From contig JAZRPO010000029.1 of assembly GCA_045649265.1 (NCBI GenBank), forward strand, positions 1-39,264: a stretch of 39,264 nt of DNA, read 5' to 3'. The stretch is from SIG480 sp045649265 (GTDB lineage Bacteria > Bacillota > Clostridia > Oscillospirales > JAAYXM01). The translations under genes and the position numbers were made by a program. The first letter of the stretch is position 1; each line of letters starts with the position of its first letter. This document shows, one piece after another, positions 1-7,428 of this stretch. The notes under the pieces were generated by a model. The model was not told the origin of the DNA and did no database searches. It worked only from the letters and a program-made list of their open reading frames with translations.

Positions 1-141
1 GGATGAATCAATTGAAATTGACATGAAGATTTACCCGGCAGACGGTGGTGCAGGTAACAGTCCCGTTTACGGTACTCTCTTTATTGCTAAGGATGCGTAT
101 GGTGTTACAAGTCCGAAGTCAAACATTGAGAATATTACAAA
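1..141. repeat. Terminal overlap, left copy (identical to 39124-39264)
   Basis: The first 141 bases are identical to the last 141 bases of the window and lie inside the capsid gene, which reads in frame when the ends are joined. This is the signature of a circular sequence closed by an assembler. 141 is a common largest k-mer in metagenome assembly, so the length need not be biological. Confidence 0.95.
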
Positions 142-280
142 GGCACTCGGCTCTGCCGGAAGCTCTGACCCTCTTAACCAGAGAGGCACAATGTCATGGA
201 AGGCTTACCACATGGCAAAGATTCTTGAAGAGCTTTATATGGTAAGATATGAGTCATTGTCAAGTCTGACAAAGGCTTAA
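1..280 (+). CDS. Major capsid protein, C-terminal part (N4-gp56 family), continues from 38195
   Basis: This is the C-terminal 92 codons or so of the major capsid protein whose N-terminal part lies at 38195-39264. Joining base 39123 to base 1 keeps one open frame of 402 residues: 929 bases at the right end leave two bases of a codon, completed by base 1. It ends in TAA at 278-280. An ATG at 23 is internal and should not be used as a start. The family call comes from the whole protein (see 38195). The next gene follows after a 78-base gap without a terminator, so the structural operon continues. Confidence 0.9.
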   Translation, partial: DESIEIDMKIYPADGGAGNSPVYGTLFIAKDAYGVTSPKSNIENITKALGSAGSSDPLNQRGTMSWKAYHMAKILEELYMVRYESLSSLTKA

Positions 281-358
281 TAGCATTTAACAAATATAAT
301 TTAAAATCACTATATAACCAAACATTCAACAAATACTACAAAAGGAGGATGATGTAAC

Positions 359-670
359 ATGGCAAAGAAAGAAGAAACAGCAGACGTTTCAAAGATGTCC
401 GTTACAGAAAGACGTGCCTTAAACCGCAAAGAGTTTGAAGCTTACATGAGCGAAAAGGTTAATGTAAACATTCCACTCGGAGCTGAAGCACCCGGCACTA
501 CCACTACCGCATCATGTGACGGCAAGGTTTACGAAATAGAGCTCGGCAAAACCGTTCAGGTACCGAGAAAAGTTGCAGAAGTTATAAACCGCAGCATTGA
601 TGCGAATTATGCAGTTCAGGAAAAGATGCAGAAAATGTCAAAGATGCCCGAGGGTATTGGAGAGTATTAA
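359..670 (+). CDS. Small structural-region protein, function unknown (103 aa)
   Basis: An ATG at 359 follows a strong AAAGGAGG site. The product is lysine- and glutamate-rich at the N-terminus (residues 1-35), then has a short threonine-rich stretch (about 47-52) and a basic amphipathic C-terminus ending MPEGIGEY. It sits directly behind the capsid gene and before the tail-hub candidate, so a virion or head-completion role is likely by position only. I do not recognise the family. No signal peptide or membrane segment is visible. The stop is followed at once by a palindromic repeat (671-712) with no T-run. Confidence 0.75.
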   Translation: MAKKEETADVSKMSVTERRALNRKEFEAYMSEKVNVNIPLGAEAPGTTTTASCDGKVYEIELGKTVQVPRKVAEVINRSIDANYAVQEKMQKMSKMPEGIGEY

Positions 671-712
671 CTCCCTCAGTCACTTCGTGACAGCTCCCTC
701 AGAGAGGGAGCC
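671..712. repeat. Palindromic interspersed repeat, copy 1 (intergenic)
   Basis: 42 bases forming two hairpins: GTCAC/GTGAC around TTC, and GCTCCCTC/GAGGGAGC around AGA. A second copy of 44 bases lies inside the scaffold gene at 37454-37497. From memory, closely similar elements are scattered through gut Clostridia genomes; I could not check this. There is no U-run, so it is not an ordinary terminator. Confidence 0.85.
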
Positions 713-756
713 TATAGGGTACGATGACAGAAGAATGCATAATAAAGGGGGTTTTT

Positions 757-2433
757 ATGAATTATTCAAACAAAATCCCGGACAAAAGCACAAACATAAA
801 CATATCATTATTCGGTGGGCTCAACAGACGCATCAAAGCCTCTGTCGGTGAGTTTTCCGATATGGAGAACATGGGGCACGGTGAATATCCGTGCCTTTCT
901 TCTACCAAAAATCACGAGATTGTGTACAGTCCGGGTGAAGAAATTATAAAATACATGACACCGAAATACTCAAAGGAAGAAATTACGGGGTTTACGGGAA
1001 TACTGAAAAACGGCAATGCACATAAATTATATTTCAACGGAAAAGAAACAAGTGCAACCGTTCCCGGATTTACGGATGCAATTGATTTTAACGGAAGCAT
1101 TATCACGTTTCCCGGATTTACCGGATACAATTATATTAAAAAGGATAATACATCCGATGTAATCGGTATAAAACAATACAGAAACTACAAGTCCTTTGAA
1201 ATAAAAAACGAGGGCGACAGCTCTGACGATTACACAATCAGAATTAATTTTTCATACAGTCCGAACGGAAACAAGCCATGGCAGATTTTTGAGGTAGGTC
1301 AGATGCTTGCATTCAGCGGATTTACGGGCGATTATAAGAAAAACAACACCATATATCCCGAAACAAGTCAGGACTATTCAAACACAACAAGCCCCGTATC
1401 GATTACGGTAAGTGTGGTAAGTGACACAGGGTACATTGTCTGCATTGCAAGAAACTGCAAAGGGGAAAGAATACAGCTTCAGGCAGGCACGTTTGGCTCA
1501 AGCGAAAACTTCCCAAGCGGTTACATTGATTTATATGTACCGCAGTTTGACTGTGCATGTTCTCACGGCAACAGATTATGGATAGGAAGCCGAAACGGGG
1601 AAATGGTTCAGGCTTCTGCTCTCGGTTCGCCGTTTGAATTTTACAAGCTTGGTGTATTATCAACCGACAGCTGGTATGCAGAGGTCGGAACACCGGGAGT
1701 ATTTACCGGCATTACCTCATGGCAGAACAGAATACTTGCATTTAAGGAGGAATGGATTCACGTTATATACGGCACAGAGCCTTCAAACTTCAGCTTAGAA
1801 AAGAGCTATGCTAACGGATGCATATGCAAGGAAAGTATTGCAAATGTTGCAAACTCTGTTATATGGCTTTCACATGACGGATTTTATGAGTATTCGGGTG
1901 GTGTTCCGAAACGTATATCGGACAAGCTGAACACAAAATACGTTTCATGTGTTGCATTTGGCGATATAAGGCGATACTTTGCAAGATGCGAAAAGGAAAA
2001 CGGAGAGCATGAGCTTGTTATATTTGATACCGAGACGGGGTTTTGGACAAAGCTTTCAGACTTTGAAATAAAAGGCGGAGAGCAATCGGGCGACAAGGTA
2101 TATATTTATGATTCGGAAAATGTATACATACTTGGCGGCGGAGAGCATGGTGACTTCTTCGCTGAGACCGTTACAATGGATTTCGGAAGCTTCCGTGACA
2201 AATCGCTTGTATATCTTCAGATCAGATGCATTATGGGTGAAGATGCTTTCCTGAACATTTACACAGCAGTTGATGACGGAGAGTGGATACCACACAAGGG
2301 TATTGACAAGGGCGGCAAGCACAGACTGCCGATAAGGTACAACAGCGGAGATGCTCTCAGGATAAGATTTGAGGGAAACGGCGAGGTGCATATAACGGAT
2401 GCGGAGCTGATGATGAATAGCGATGGCAATTAA
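757..2433 (+). CDS. Tail hub / nozzle protein candidate (T7 gp12 or P22 gp10-like)
   Basis: A protein of 558 residues that is mostly beta-rich with repeated aromatic, glycine and aspartate patterns, as in tail tubular protein B and P22 gp10-type hubs. The segment near the middle reading HGNRLWIGSRNG followed by GSPFEF matches the pattern typical of those hubs (a written-out 'noisy' beta-propeller blade). The start at 757 is preferred because AAAGGGGG lies five bases upstream; the alternative ATG at 724 has no good ribosome site. It lies between the capsid and fibre genes, which fits a short tail. The family call is by pattern and context, not an alignment, so a generic structural protein remains possible. 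Confidence 0.6.
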   Translation: MNYSNKIPDKSTNINISLFGGLNRRIKASVGEFSDMENMGHGEYPCLSSTKNHEIVYSPGEEIIKYMTPKYSKEEITGFTGILKNGNAHKLYFNGKETSATVPGFTDAIDFNGSIITFPGFTGYNYIKKDNTSDVIGIKQYRNYKSFEIKNEGDSSDDYTIRINFSYSPNGNKPWQIFEVGQMLAFSGFTGDYKKNNTIYPETSQDYSNTTSPVSITVSVVSDTGYIVCIARNCKGERIQLQAGTFGSSENFPSGYIDLYVPQFDCACSHGNRLWIGSRNGEMVQASALGSPFEFYKLGVLSTDSWYAEVGTPGVFTGITSWQNRILAFKEEWIHVIYGTEPSNFSLEKSYANGCICKESIANVANSVIWLSHDGFYEYSGGVPKRISDKLNTKYVSCVAFGDIRRYFARCEKENGEHELVIFDTETGFWTKLSDFEIKGGEQSGDKVYIYDSENVYILGGGEHGDFFAETVTMDFGSFRDKSLVYLQIRCIMGEDAFLNIYTAVDDGEWIPHKGIDKGGKHRLPIRYNSGDALRIRFEGNGEVHITDAELMMNSDGN

Positions 2434-2450
2434 AAAGGAGATGGTAAGAT

Positions 2451-3716
2451 ATGGGATTTAAAATTAATGTAGACAGATTCGGGTTTGCAAAACAGCCAAA
2501 GCCCGAAAAGGTTTCAAGGGATTATGCGGCAGAATATGCAAAAAGTCTGTTTGAAAAAGAAGTAGCCGACAGAATGAACGAGGATGCGGTACTACTCGGC
2601 AAGATAACAGCGGAGGAGAGCGCCAGAGTTGCTGCCATAGAACAGCTTCAGGAAGAGACAGACCTCAAGTTGACAGCAGAGGTTAATGAGCGAAATACCG
2701 CCATAAGTGATGCTGTAACAGGTGAGGTTGTTGCCAGAAACGAAGCAATAAGCAATGCTATATCCGAAGAAGCGACTGCGAGAGCTAAAGAAGATGCCGT
2801 TATCGGTGGAAGGCTTAACCGATTGACCGATCAGGAAAGGAGTGCAAGAATAGCGGCTGATGATGCTCTTGGTAAGAGGCTTGACAACGCATTAACTGAA
2901 GCGATTACCTACACAAACGATGCCGTAGGTCAAGAAGAAGAACTCAGAACTAAAAGCGACACAGAACTTCGGCTGGTTACTGATGCTCTTAATGAGAGGC
3001 TTGACAACGTATATACCAAAGATGAGGTTGACGGGAAAATAGATTCAATTGATGTTGATTTATCAGGTTATTATACCAAGCAAGAAATTGATTATTTTAA
3101 TCAACAAATTAATGATGATGTTAATGCTAAAGCAGATTACCCGTGGGTTTCTTCAAGATTTGCCGGCATTGATACAAAAATAGAAACACTTGATACTAAA
3201 GTCATTGACATCGAAAAAAAGATTGATGAAAAGTGTGAGTTTGAACGGATAGAATCAGGCACACTTAATGAAAATGTAAACGCAATAGTCCCTGACTTAA
3301 AGGGCAACAGATACAAGGAAATATATTGTTATTTAAAAATACCTTCGCTCCCCGGAGCGAATCAAAACAATAAAGATGGAAGAATATACATAACAGACAG
3401 CGGTGCTACCAACACTAATCGTTTGTGGGATCAACAAAACTGGCTACTTCCGGATTTTGATAAAGGTTATTGGGAAATGTCTGTACACGCAAAAGCATTC
3501 GGAGAGTTATGTTCAACAAAAGTATGGTTTTATGACTATTACGGTGAGCCGTATGCAAAAACGCCTGTTTCTGGCACTTTCGCCGGTGGTGAAGCACCAT
3601 TTAAAAAATTATCAAGAACGTATTTTGCCAACATAGGTATTCTGATTTCGTCAAAAGATGGAAGAAGATGTTTCCCGAGTGGTACTACATTTGAAATATG
3701 GGGGGTTAGAGTATAA
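2451..3716 (+). CDS. Coiled-coil tail fibre / receptor-binding protein candidate
   Basis: A protein of 421 residues with a ribosome site GGAG before ATG 2451. Residues 1-35 probably anchor it to the tail. Residues about 35-175 are charged heptad-like repeats with recurring NEAISNAI, TARAKED and DALGKRLDN-type units, then YTKDEVD and YYTKQEID units (about 190-215) of the kind found in phage fibre shafts, then another coiled coil to about 265. The last 150 residues are aromatic- and glycine-rich and probably form the receptor-binding tip. The gene ends TAATG, overlapping the next start. By family knowledge such proteins are trimeric adhesins; the receptor cannot be inferred. Confidence 0.65.
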   Translation: MGFKINVDRFGFAKQPKPEKVSRDYAAEYAKSLFEKEVADRMNEDAVLLGKITAEESARVAAIEQLQEETDLKLTAEVNERNTAISDAVTGEVVARNEAISNAISEEATARAKEDAVIGGRLNRLTDQERSARIAADDALGKRLDNALTEAITYTNDAVGQEEELRTKSDTELRLVTDALNERLDNVYTKDEVDGKIDSIDVDLSGYYTKQEIDYFNQQINDDVNAKADYPWVSSRFAGIDTKIETLDTKVIDIEKKIDEKCEFERIESGTLNENVNAIVPDLKGNRYKEIYCYLKIPSLPGANQNNKDGRIYITDSGATNTNRLWDQQNWLLPDFDKGYWEMSVHAKAFGELCSTKVWFYDYYGEPYAKTPVSGTFAGGEAPFKKLSRTYFANIGILISSKDGRRCFPSGTTFEIWGVRV

Positions 3717-3874
3717 TGAAAAAATATGTAAACGAACAATATATTGAAATGACAGCCGAAGAAATAGAAGCTCTTACGAAAGATGATGAAAAAGTCGTTG
3801 TTGAGCCGACAATCATTGAAAGACTTGAAGCGATAGAGGCCGCAATACTGGAAGGAGTGATTTTAAATGGTTAA
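3716..3874 (+). CDS. Small acidic protein after the fibre gene (52 aa)
   Basis: The ATG shares its A with the fibre stop (TAATG), indicating translational coupling. The product begins MKKYVNEQYIEMTAEEIEAL and has an acidic helical second half. Small proteins of this form often sit behind fibre genes in Firmicutes phages, where they may be fibre-assembly factors; I cannot assign a function. It overlaps the next small ORF by eight bases. Confidence 0.7.
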   Translation: MKKYVNEQYIEMTAEEIEALTKDDEKVVVEPTIIERLEAIEAAILEGVILNG

Positions 3875-3965
3875 GTTTTTAGTCATGCAGATAAGGCTCG
3901 GCAAAATAACACTTGAGCAAGTTCCCGAAAAGTACAGAGAGGAAGTTAAAAAGGCTTTACAATGA
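3867..3965 (+). CDS. CD1375-like very small phage protein (32 aa)
   Basis: The ATG at 3867 follows GGAAGGAG with good spacing. The product, with LGKITLEQVPEKYREEVKKA, fits the pattern I know from CD1375-type phage micro-proteins found between fibre and lysis genes. Function is unknown. A different reading frame stays open across its 3' end and past the amidase start (see findings). Confidence 0.65.
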   Translation: MVKFLVMQIRLGKITLEQVPEKYREEVKKALQ

Positions 3966-4021
3966 TTACCGCCACGAAATAACCAAAGCGGAATATATTA
4001 AATTGATGGAGGTTGAAACAG

Positions 4022-4657
4022 ATGGAAATCAAACAGAATTTAACAAGGGTTAATTATACAACAAGCAGTAGCCGTGAGGTTAAGTATATTGTGGTGCATT
4101 ATACCGGGAACAAAGGCGATACAGCATACAACAACACAAAATATTATAAGGACGTGTACAAGAATGCTTCTGCACATTACTTTGTTGACGATGACAGTAT
4201 ATGGCAATGCGTGGAGGACAGACACGTTGCATGGCATTGTGGAGCAAAGACTTACCGACATCCCAAGTGCAGAAACATAAACAGCATCGGTGTTGAGCTT
4301 TGCTCAGGTATACCTGACTTCAGCGACAAGACGGTTAACAACGGAGTATGGCTTATAAAAGAGCTGATGCAAAGATATAATGTGCCGATTGAGAATGTTA
4401 TAAGGCACTATGACGTAACGGGAAAGCTTTGTCCTGCATCGCTTGTTGATGAGAACAAATGGAAGGAGTTCAAAGACTTATTGAGAGAGGGTGTTGACAT
4501 GGAAGAATTGAAAAATCTTAAGGCAGAGTTTAAGCAGTATGTGGAGCATACAAACGGAATCATTAATACTATGGGCAAGGAAATCAAGGCTTTGCAGGAT
4601 ATTATTAATGTTATGGGAAAAGAGATTGCAGAGTTGAAATCCAACGAACAGAATTGA
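4022..4657 (+). CDS. N-acetylmuramoyl-L-alanine amidase (Amidase_2 / PGRP fold endolysin)
   Basis: The endolysin cleaves the bond between N-acetylmuramic acid and L-alanine of peptidoglycan. With ATG 4022 (GGAGG nine bases upstream; the earlier in-frame TTG at 4013 touches that site) it has 211 residues. Zinc ligands typical of the T7 lysozyme family are visible: His26 (VVHYTGN), His129 (RHYDVTG) and Cys137 (GKLCPA), with the catalytic Lys135 two residues before the Cys. The catalytic domain ends near residue 155. The remaining 55 residues are a charged helix with two GKEI repeats, so any wall targeting must be by a coiled coil rather than a known binding repeat. There is no signal peptide, so release should depend on the holin that follows. 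Confidence 0.92.
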   Translation: MEIKQNLTRVNYTTSSSREVKYIVVHYTGNKGDTAYNNTKYYKDVYKNASAHYFVDDDSIWQCVEDRHVAWHCGAKTYRHPKCRNINSIGVELCSGIPDFSDKTVNNGVWLIKELMQRYNVPIENVIRHYDVTGKLCPASLVDENKWKEFKDLLREGVDMEELKNLKAEFKQYVEHTNGIINTMGKEIKALQDIINVMGKEIAELKSNEQN

Positions 4658-4670
4658 AAGGAGAAATATT

Positions 4671-4850
4671 ATGCAGAACAGATTAAAAAGTGTAGTAGTA
4701 TGGAGTGCGGTATTAAGTCAGGTGCTTATTATTCTTGCGCTGATTAAGCCTGATGTAACGGATGAGGTTAAGATTGTGACAACGGCAATACTTGAAATTC
4801 TGACGTTGTTCGGAATACTCAACAATCCGACAGATAAAAACGGATTCTGA
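4671..4850 (+). CDS. Small phage holin (59 aa, phi-LC3/phage_holin_1-like)
   Basis: ATG 4671 follows AAAGGAG. The product has a short basic N-terminus, one hydrophobic helix (about 7-25), a charged turn at KPDVTDEVK, a second hydrophobic helix (about 35-50), and ends GILNNPTDKNGF. This tail is typical of small holins of Firmicutes phages. Placed directly behind the amidase, it would form membrane lesions that free the endolysin. Confidence 0.85.
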   Translation: MQNRLKSVVVWSAVLSQVLIILALIKPDVTDEVKIVTTAILEILTLFGILNNPTDKNGF

Positions 4851-4863
4851 GGAGGGTGTGCGT

Positions 4864-5055
4864 ATGGAAGATAAAAAGGATTGCCCGTGCGAGGCAGTAA
4901 AGCACCTTCAGAAGATTGTTGACGGGCATGAAAAACAGCTTAACAACGGTAATGTTCAGTTTGCTGTTATAAACACAAAGCTGAATGTAGTTATAGGTGT
5001 TATGGCGACAATCGGTGTTGCGGTGTGCGGTGTTATTGTTAAAATGTTGTTTTAG
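4864..5055 (+). CDS. XhlA-like hemolysin/holin accessory protein (63 aa)
   Basis: ATG 4864 is eight bases after GGAGG; an in-frame GTG at 4858 is too close to that site. The N-terminal 40 residues are polar and helical with a CPC pair, and the last 20 are a membrane segment ending in KMLF, which is the layout of XhlA family proteins. In PBSX-like phages XhlA works with a holin in lysis, and here it directly follows the holin gene. A generic small membrane protein is the alternative. Confidence 0.75.
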   Translation: MEDKKDCPCEAVKHLQKIVDGHEKQLNNGNVQFAVINTKLNVVIGVMATIGVAVCGVIVKMLF

Positions 5056-5066
5056 GTGGTGATAAT

Positions 5067-5840
5067 ATGTATATAACAAATGTTATTGAAATTGCAAAAA
5101 AACTGCATCCTTCGGAGTATTCGGTAGAGGAATACATTCGTTGGTGCGATGAGTTATCTGCAGAGATTATGCGTAACTACAACGAAAGCTATTCGGAAAA
5201 GACGGAGACGGGAAGCTGTGTTCTGCTTCCTCCCGGAATTGATATTGATGACATTTCAAAAATAATCATGGATGGGAAAGAGCTTGACAAGACGGATTTA
5301 AGGGATTTCGGAATTGATTACAGATATTCGGCAAGAGGCAGAGAGCTTAAGAAGAATGACGGAACGGTGTCGGAGTTCAGAATTATATACCGTACACCAT
5401 ATGAGCCGATAAGGTATATTGATACGGATGCTTCATTTGTGACGGGTGATGGTTTCTTCAAATGCCCTGATATAAACATTTATGCCGGTGATACACTTAT
5501 TGTTACCAATGGTGACAGTAAGTACAGAATTTATGTAGTTGATATTATCGCAGATGATGAAGACGGTGTAAGGTACATATACGAAGGAGATGAGATGCCT
5601 TCGGGAATAGCAAAGATTGTTCATGTATACAGAGAGATCCAGGACATGACGTTACTCCCTGCTCCGTATGACTCGGCATACATTGATTTCTGCAATGCGA
5701 AGGTGTCGCTCTATCAGGGCGACAGTGCGGCATACAATGCGTTTATGTCGCAGTACACAGCAAAAATGAGCGATTATGAAAAGTATATCACGAGGAATAA
5801 GGCAAGGGTTAAGAGGAAATTTTTGAATTGGTTGGCGTAA
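5067..5840 (+). CDS. Head-tail adaptor candidate (T7 gp11 / tail tubular A-like)
   Basis: A protein of 257 residues. The N-terminus (1-45) is helical (a YSVEEYIRWCDEL stretch), the middle (55-185) is beta-rich and acidic, and the C-terminus (200-257) returns to a helical, basic bundle. Such an alpha-beta-alpha layout is seen in gp6/gp11-type adaptors that close the portal. It is placed between lysis genes and the large terminase, and the genome otherwise lacks an adaptor. The assignment rests on layout and exclusion; I recognise no signature motif. Confidence 0.45.
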   Translation: MYITNVIEIAKKLHPSEYSVEEYIRWCDELSAEIMRNYNESYSEKTETGSCVLLPPGIDIDDISKIIMDGKELDKTDLRDFGIDYRYSARGRELKKNDGTVSEFRIIYRTPYEPIRYIDTDASFVTGDGFFKCPDINIYAGDTLIVTNGDSKYRIYVVDIIADDEDGVRYIYEGDEMPSGIAKIVHVYREIQDMTLLPAPYDSAYIDFCNAKVSLYQGDSAAYNAFMSQYTAKMSDYEKYITRNKARVKRKFLNWLA

Positions 5841-5867
5841 AGTTGCAAAAGTTGCAAAAGTTGCAAA
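5841..5867. repeat. Three tandem copies of a 9-base unit before the terminase gene
   Basis: AGTTGCAAA occurs three times with no spacing between the adaptor stop (5838-5840) and the ribosome site of the large terminase (5869-5873). The units are identical. They could be a protein-binding site or a slippage product. Confidence 0.85.
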
Positions 5868-5881
5868 TGGAGGAATGATGT

Positions 5882-7273
5882 ATGATAGTATGGAAACCAC
5901 AAAAGCGGCAAGAGGAATTTCAGAACAGACCTGAATATGAAGCTTTATACGGCGGTGCGGCAGGCGGAGGGAAATCGGATGCACTTGTGGCAGAGGCTAT
6001 GCGGCAGGTGCATATCCCTCATTACAAGGGTATTATATTCAGAAAGACATTTCCGCAGCTTCGTGAGCTTATACTTAAGTCTATGAAAATATACAAAGCG
6101 GCATTCCCGGAAGCGGTATATAACGCAACAGACCATGTATGGAAGTTCCCGTCCGGGGCAAGGATTTATTTCGGAAGTATGCCGAACAAGGACAGCTACC
6201 TGAATTATCAAGGTTTGTCTTTTGCGTTTATCGGATTTGACGAGCTTACGCATTTTACCCGTGAGGAATATGAATATCTGATATCCAGAAACCGTGCTGA
6301 TGGTGAAGGAGTCAGAGTATATATGAGAGCGACTGCGAATCCGGGTGGAATCGGTCATGGATGGGTTAAGGAGCGTTTTATAACTGCTGCACCACCGAAC
6401 ACTACAATATGGTTTAAGACGAATATAACGATGCCGGATGGAGCGATAAAAGAAGTGAAGCGGTCAAGGGTGTTTATTCCATCTTCCGTATTTGATAATC
6501 AGGCATTGTTGAATAACGACCCGAATTACCTTGCAAATCTTGCTTCCTTGCCTGAAGCACAAAGAAATGCGTTGTTATACGGAGATTGGGACAGTTATGA
6601 AGGACAAGTGTTTACCGAATGGAAAAATCATCCTGAAAACCTTGACAGAAGAAATACGCACGTTATTAAACCGTTTCCAATACCAAGACATTGGAAGCGG
6701 TACAGAAGCTTTGACTATGGTTATGCAAGACCGTTTGCAGTTCAATGGTGGGCGGTGGATGAGCAAGGTATAGCATATTTGTATAGGCAACTATACGGAT
6801 GCACAGACACGGCAAATCAAGGTGTCAGAATGGAGCCGTCTGAGATAGCACAAGCAATTAAGGATATAGAAAACAGCGAAGAAGCAGGTCAGCATATAAT
6901 CGGAATTGCAGACCCGGCAATATGGGACGAGAGCCGAGGTAAGGCAGGTACTATCATAAACCTATTTGAAGAAAAAGGTGTGTATTTTGAAAAGGGCGAC
7001 CACAAACGTCTGCCCGGTAAAATGCAAGTGCATCATCGTATGGCATTTGATGAGAACGGTTACCCGATGATGTATGTATTTGACACCTGCCGTGAGTTCA
7101 TAAGAACACTTCCCAATCTTATATATGATATGAATAAAGTTGAGGACGTTGACTCAAATTGCGAAGATCATGACTATGACGCAATGCGGTATTTCTTTAT
7201 GTACAATCCGATTCCGGCAAGAGCTCCTGCTGTGGTTGAGAAGAAAGAAGAATTCAGTCCGTTTAAAAGATAG
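5882..7273 (+). CDS. terL: Terminase large subunit
   Basis: This is the ATPase/nuclease that cuts concatemeric DNA and drives it into the prohead through the portal. It has 463 residues. Walker A is GGAAGGGKS (24-32), Walker B is IGFDE (117-121), and the coupling segment ATANPGG lies near 150. The nuclease half contains FDYGYARP (about 278), IADPAIWD (about 345) and a final DHDYDA acidic cluster near 428, consistent with RNase H-type metal ligands. ATG 5882 is eight bases after GGAGG; nearby ATGs at 5875 and 5878 are out of frame or too close. The product matches the Terminase_6-type large subunits of Firmicutes phages. The partner small subunit lies across the circle at 36859. Confidence 0.95.
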   Translation: MIVWKPQKRQEEFQNRPEYEALYGGAAGGGKSDALVAEAMRQVHIPHYKGIIFRKTFPQLRELILKSMKIYKAAFPEAVYNATDHVWKFPSGARIYFGSMPNKDSYLNYQGLSFAFIGFDELTHFTREEYEYLISRNRADGEGVRVYMRATANPGGIGHGWVKERFITAAPPNTTIWFKTNITMPDGAIKEVKRSRVFIPSSVFDNQALLNNDPNYLANLASLPEAQRNALLYGDWDSYEGQVFTEWKNHPENLDRRNTHVIKPFPIPRHWKRYRSFDYGYARPFAVQWWAVDEQGIAYLYRQLYGCTDTANQGVRMEPSEIAQAIKDIENSEEAGQHIIGIADPAIWDESRGKAGTIINLFEEKGVYFEKGDHKRLPGKMQVHHRMAFDENGYPMMYVFDTCREFIRTLPNLIYDMNKVEDVDSNCEDHDYDAMRYFFMYNPIPARAPAVVEKKEEFSPFKR

Positions 7274-7287
7274 GAGATGATTTTTTA

Positions 7288-7428
7288 ATGTTTTCGATTG
7301 AACAACCTCCCGAATTGACGGGAGAAGATACGCAGGATATTCTAAACCTGCGAGAATATATAACTAAGCTTGTTGATGAGCTTGAATACGCATTAAGAAA
7401 GAGGGGAAGCAATGAAAACGAAAATTAA
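7288..7428 (+). CDS. Small protein between terminase and portal (46 aa)
   Basis: ATG 7288 follows TAGGAGATGA. The product is acidic then helical, with NLREYITKLVDELEYALRKR resembling a short coiled coil. It overlaps the portal start by 17 bases, so translation is likely coupled. Similar micro-ORFs precede portal genes in other phages; function unknown. Confidence 0.65.
   Translation: MFSIEQPPELTGEDTQDILNLREYITKLVDELEYALRKRGSNENEN

Noticed and set aside
1..141. Direct terminal repeat of a T7- or T5-like linear genome
   Set aside because: It lies inside the major capsid gene, which reads through when the ends are joined, and 141 matches assembler overlap; true terminal repeats rarely split a structural gene this way.
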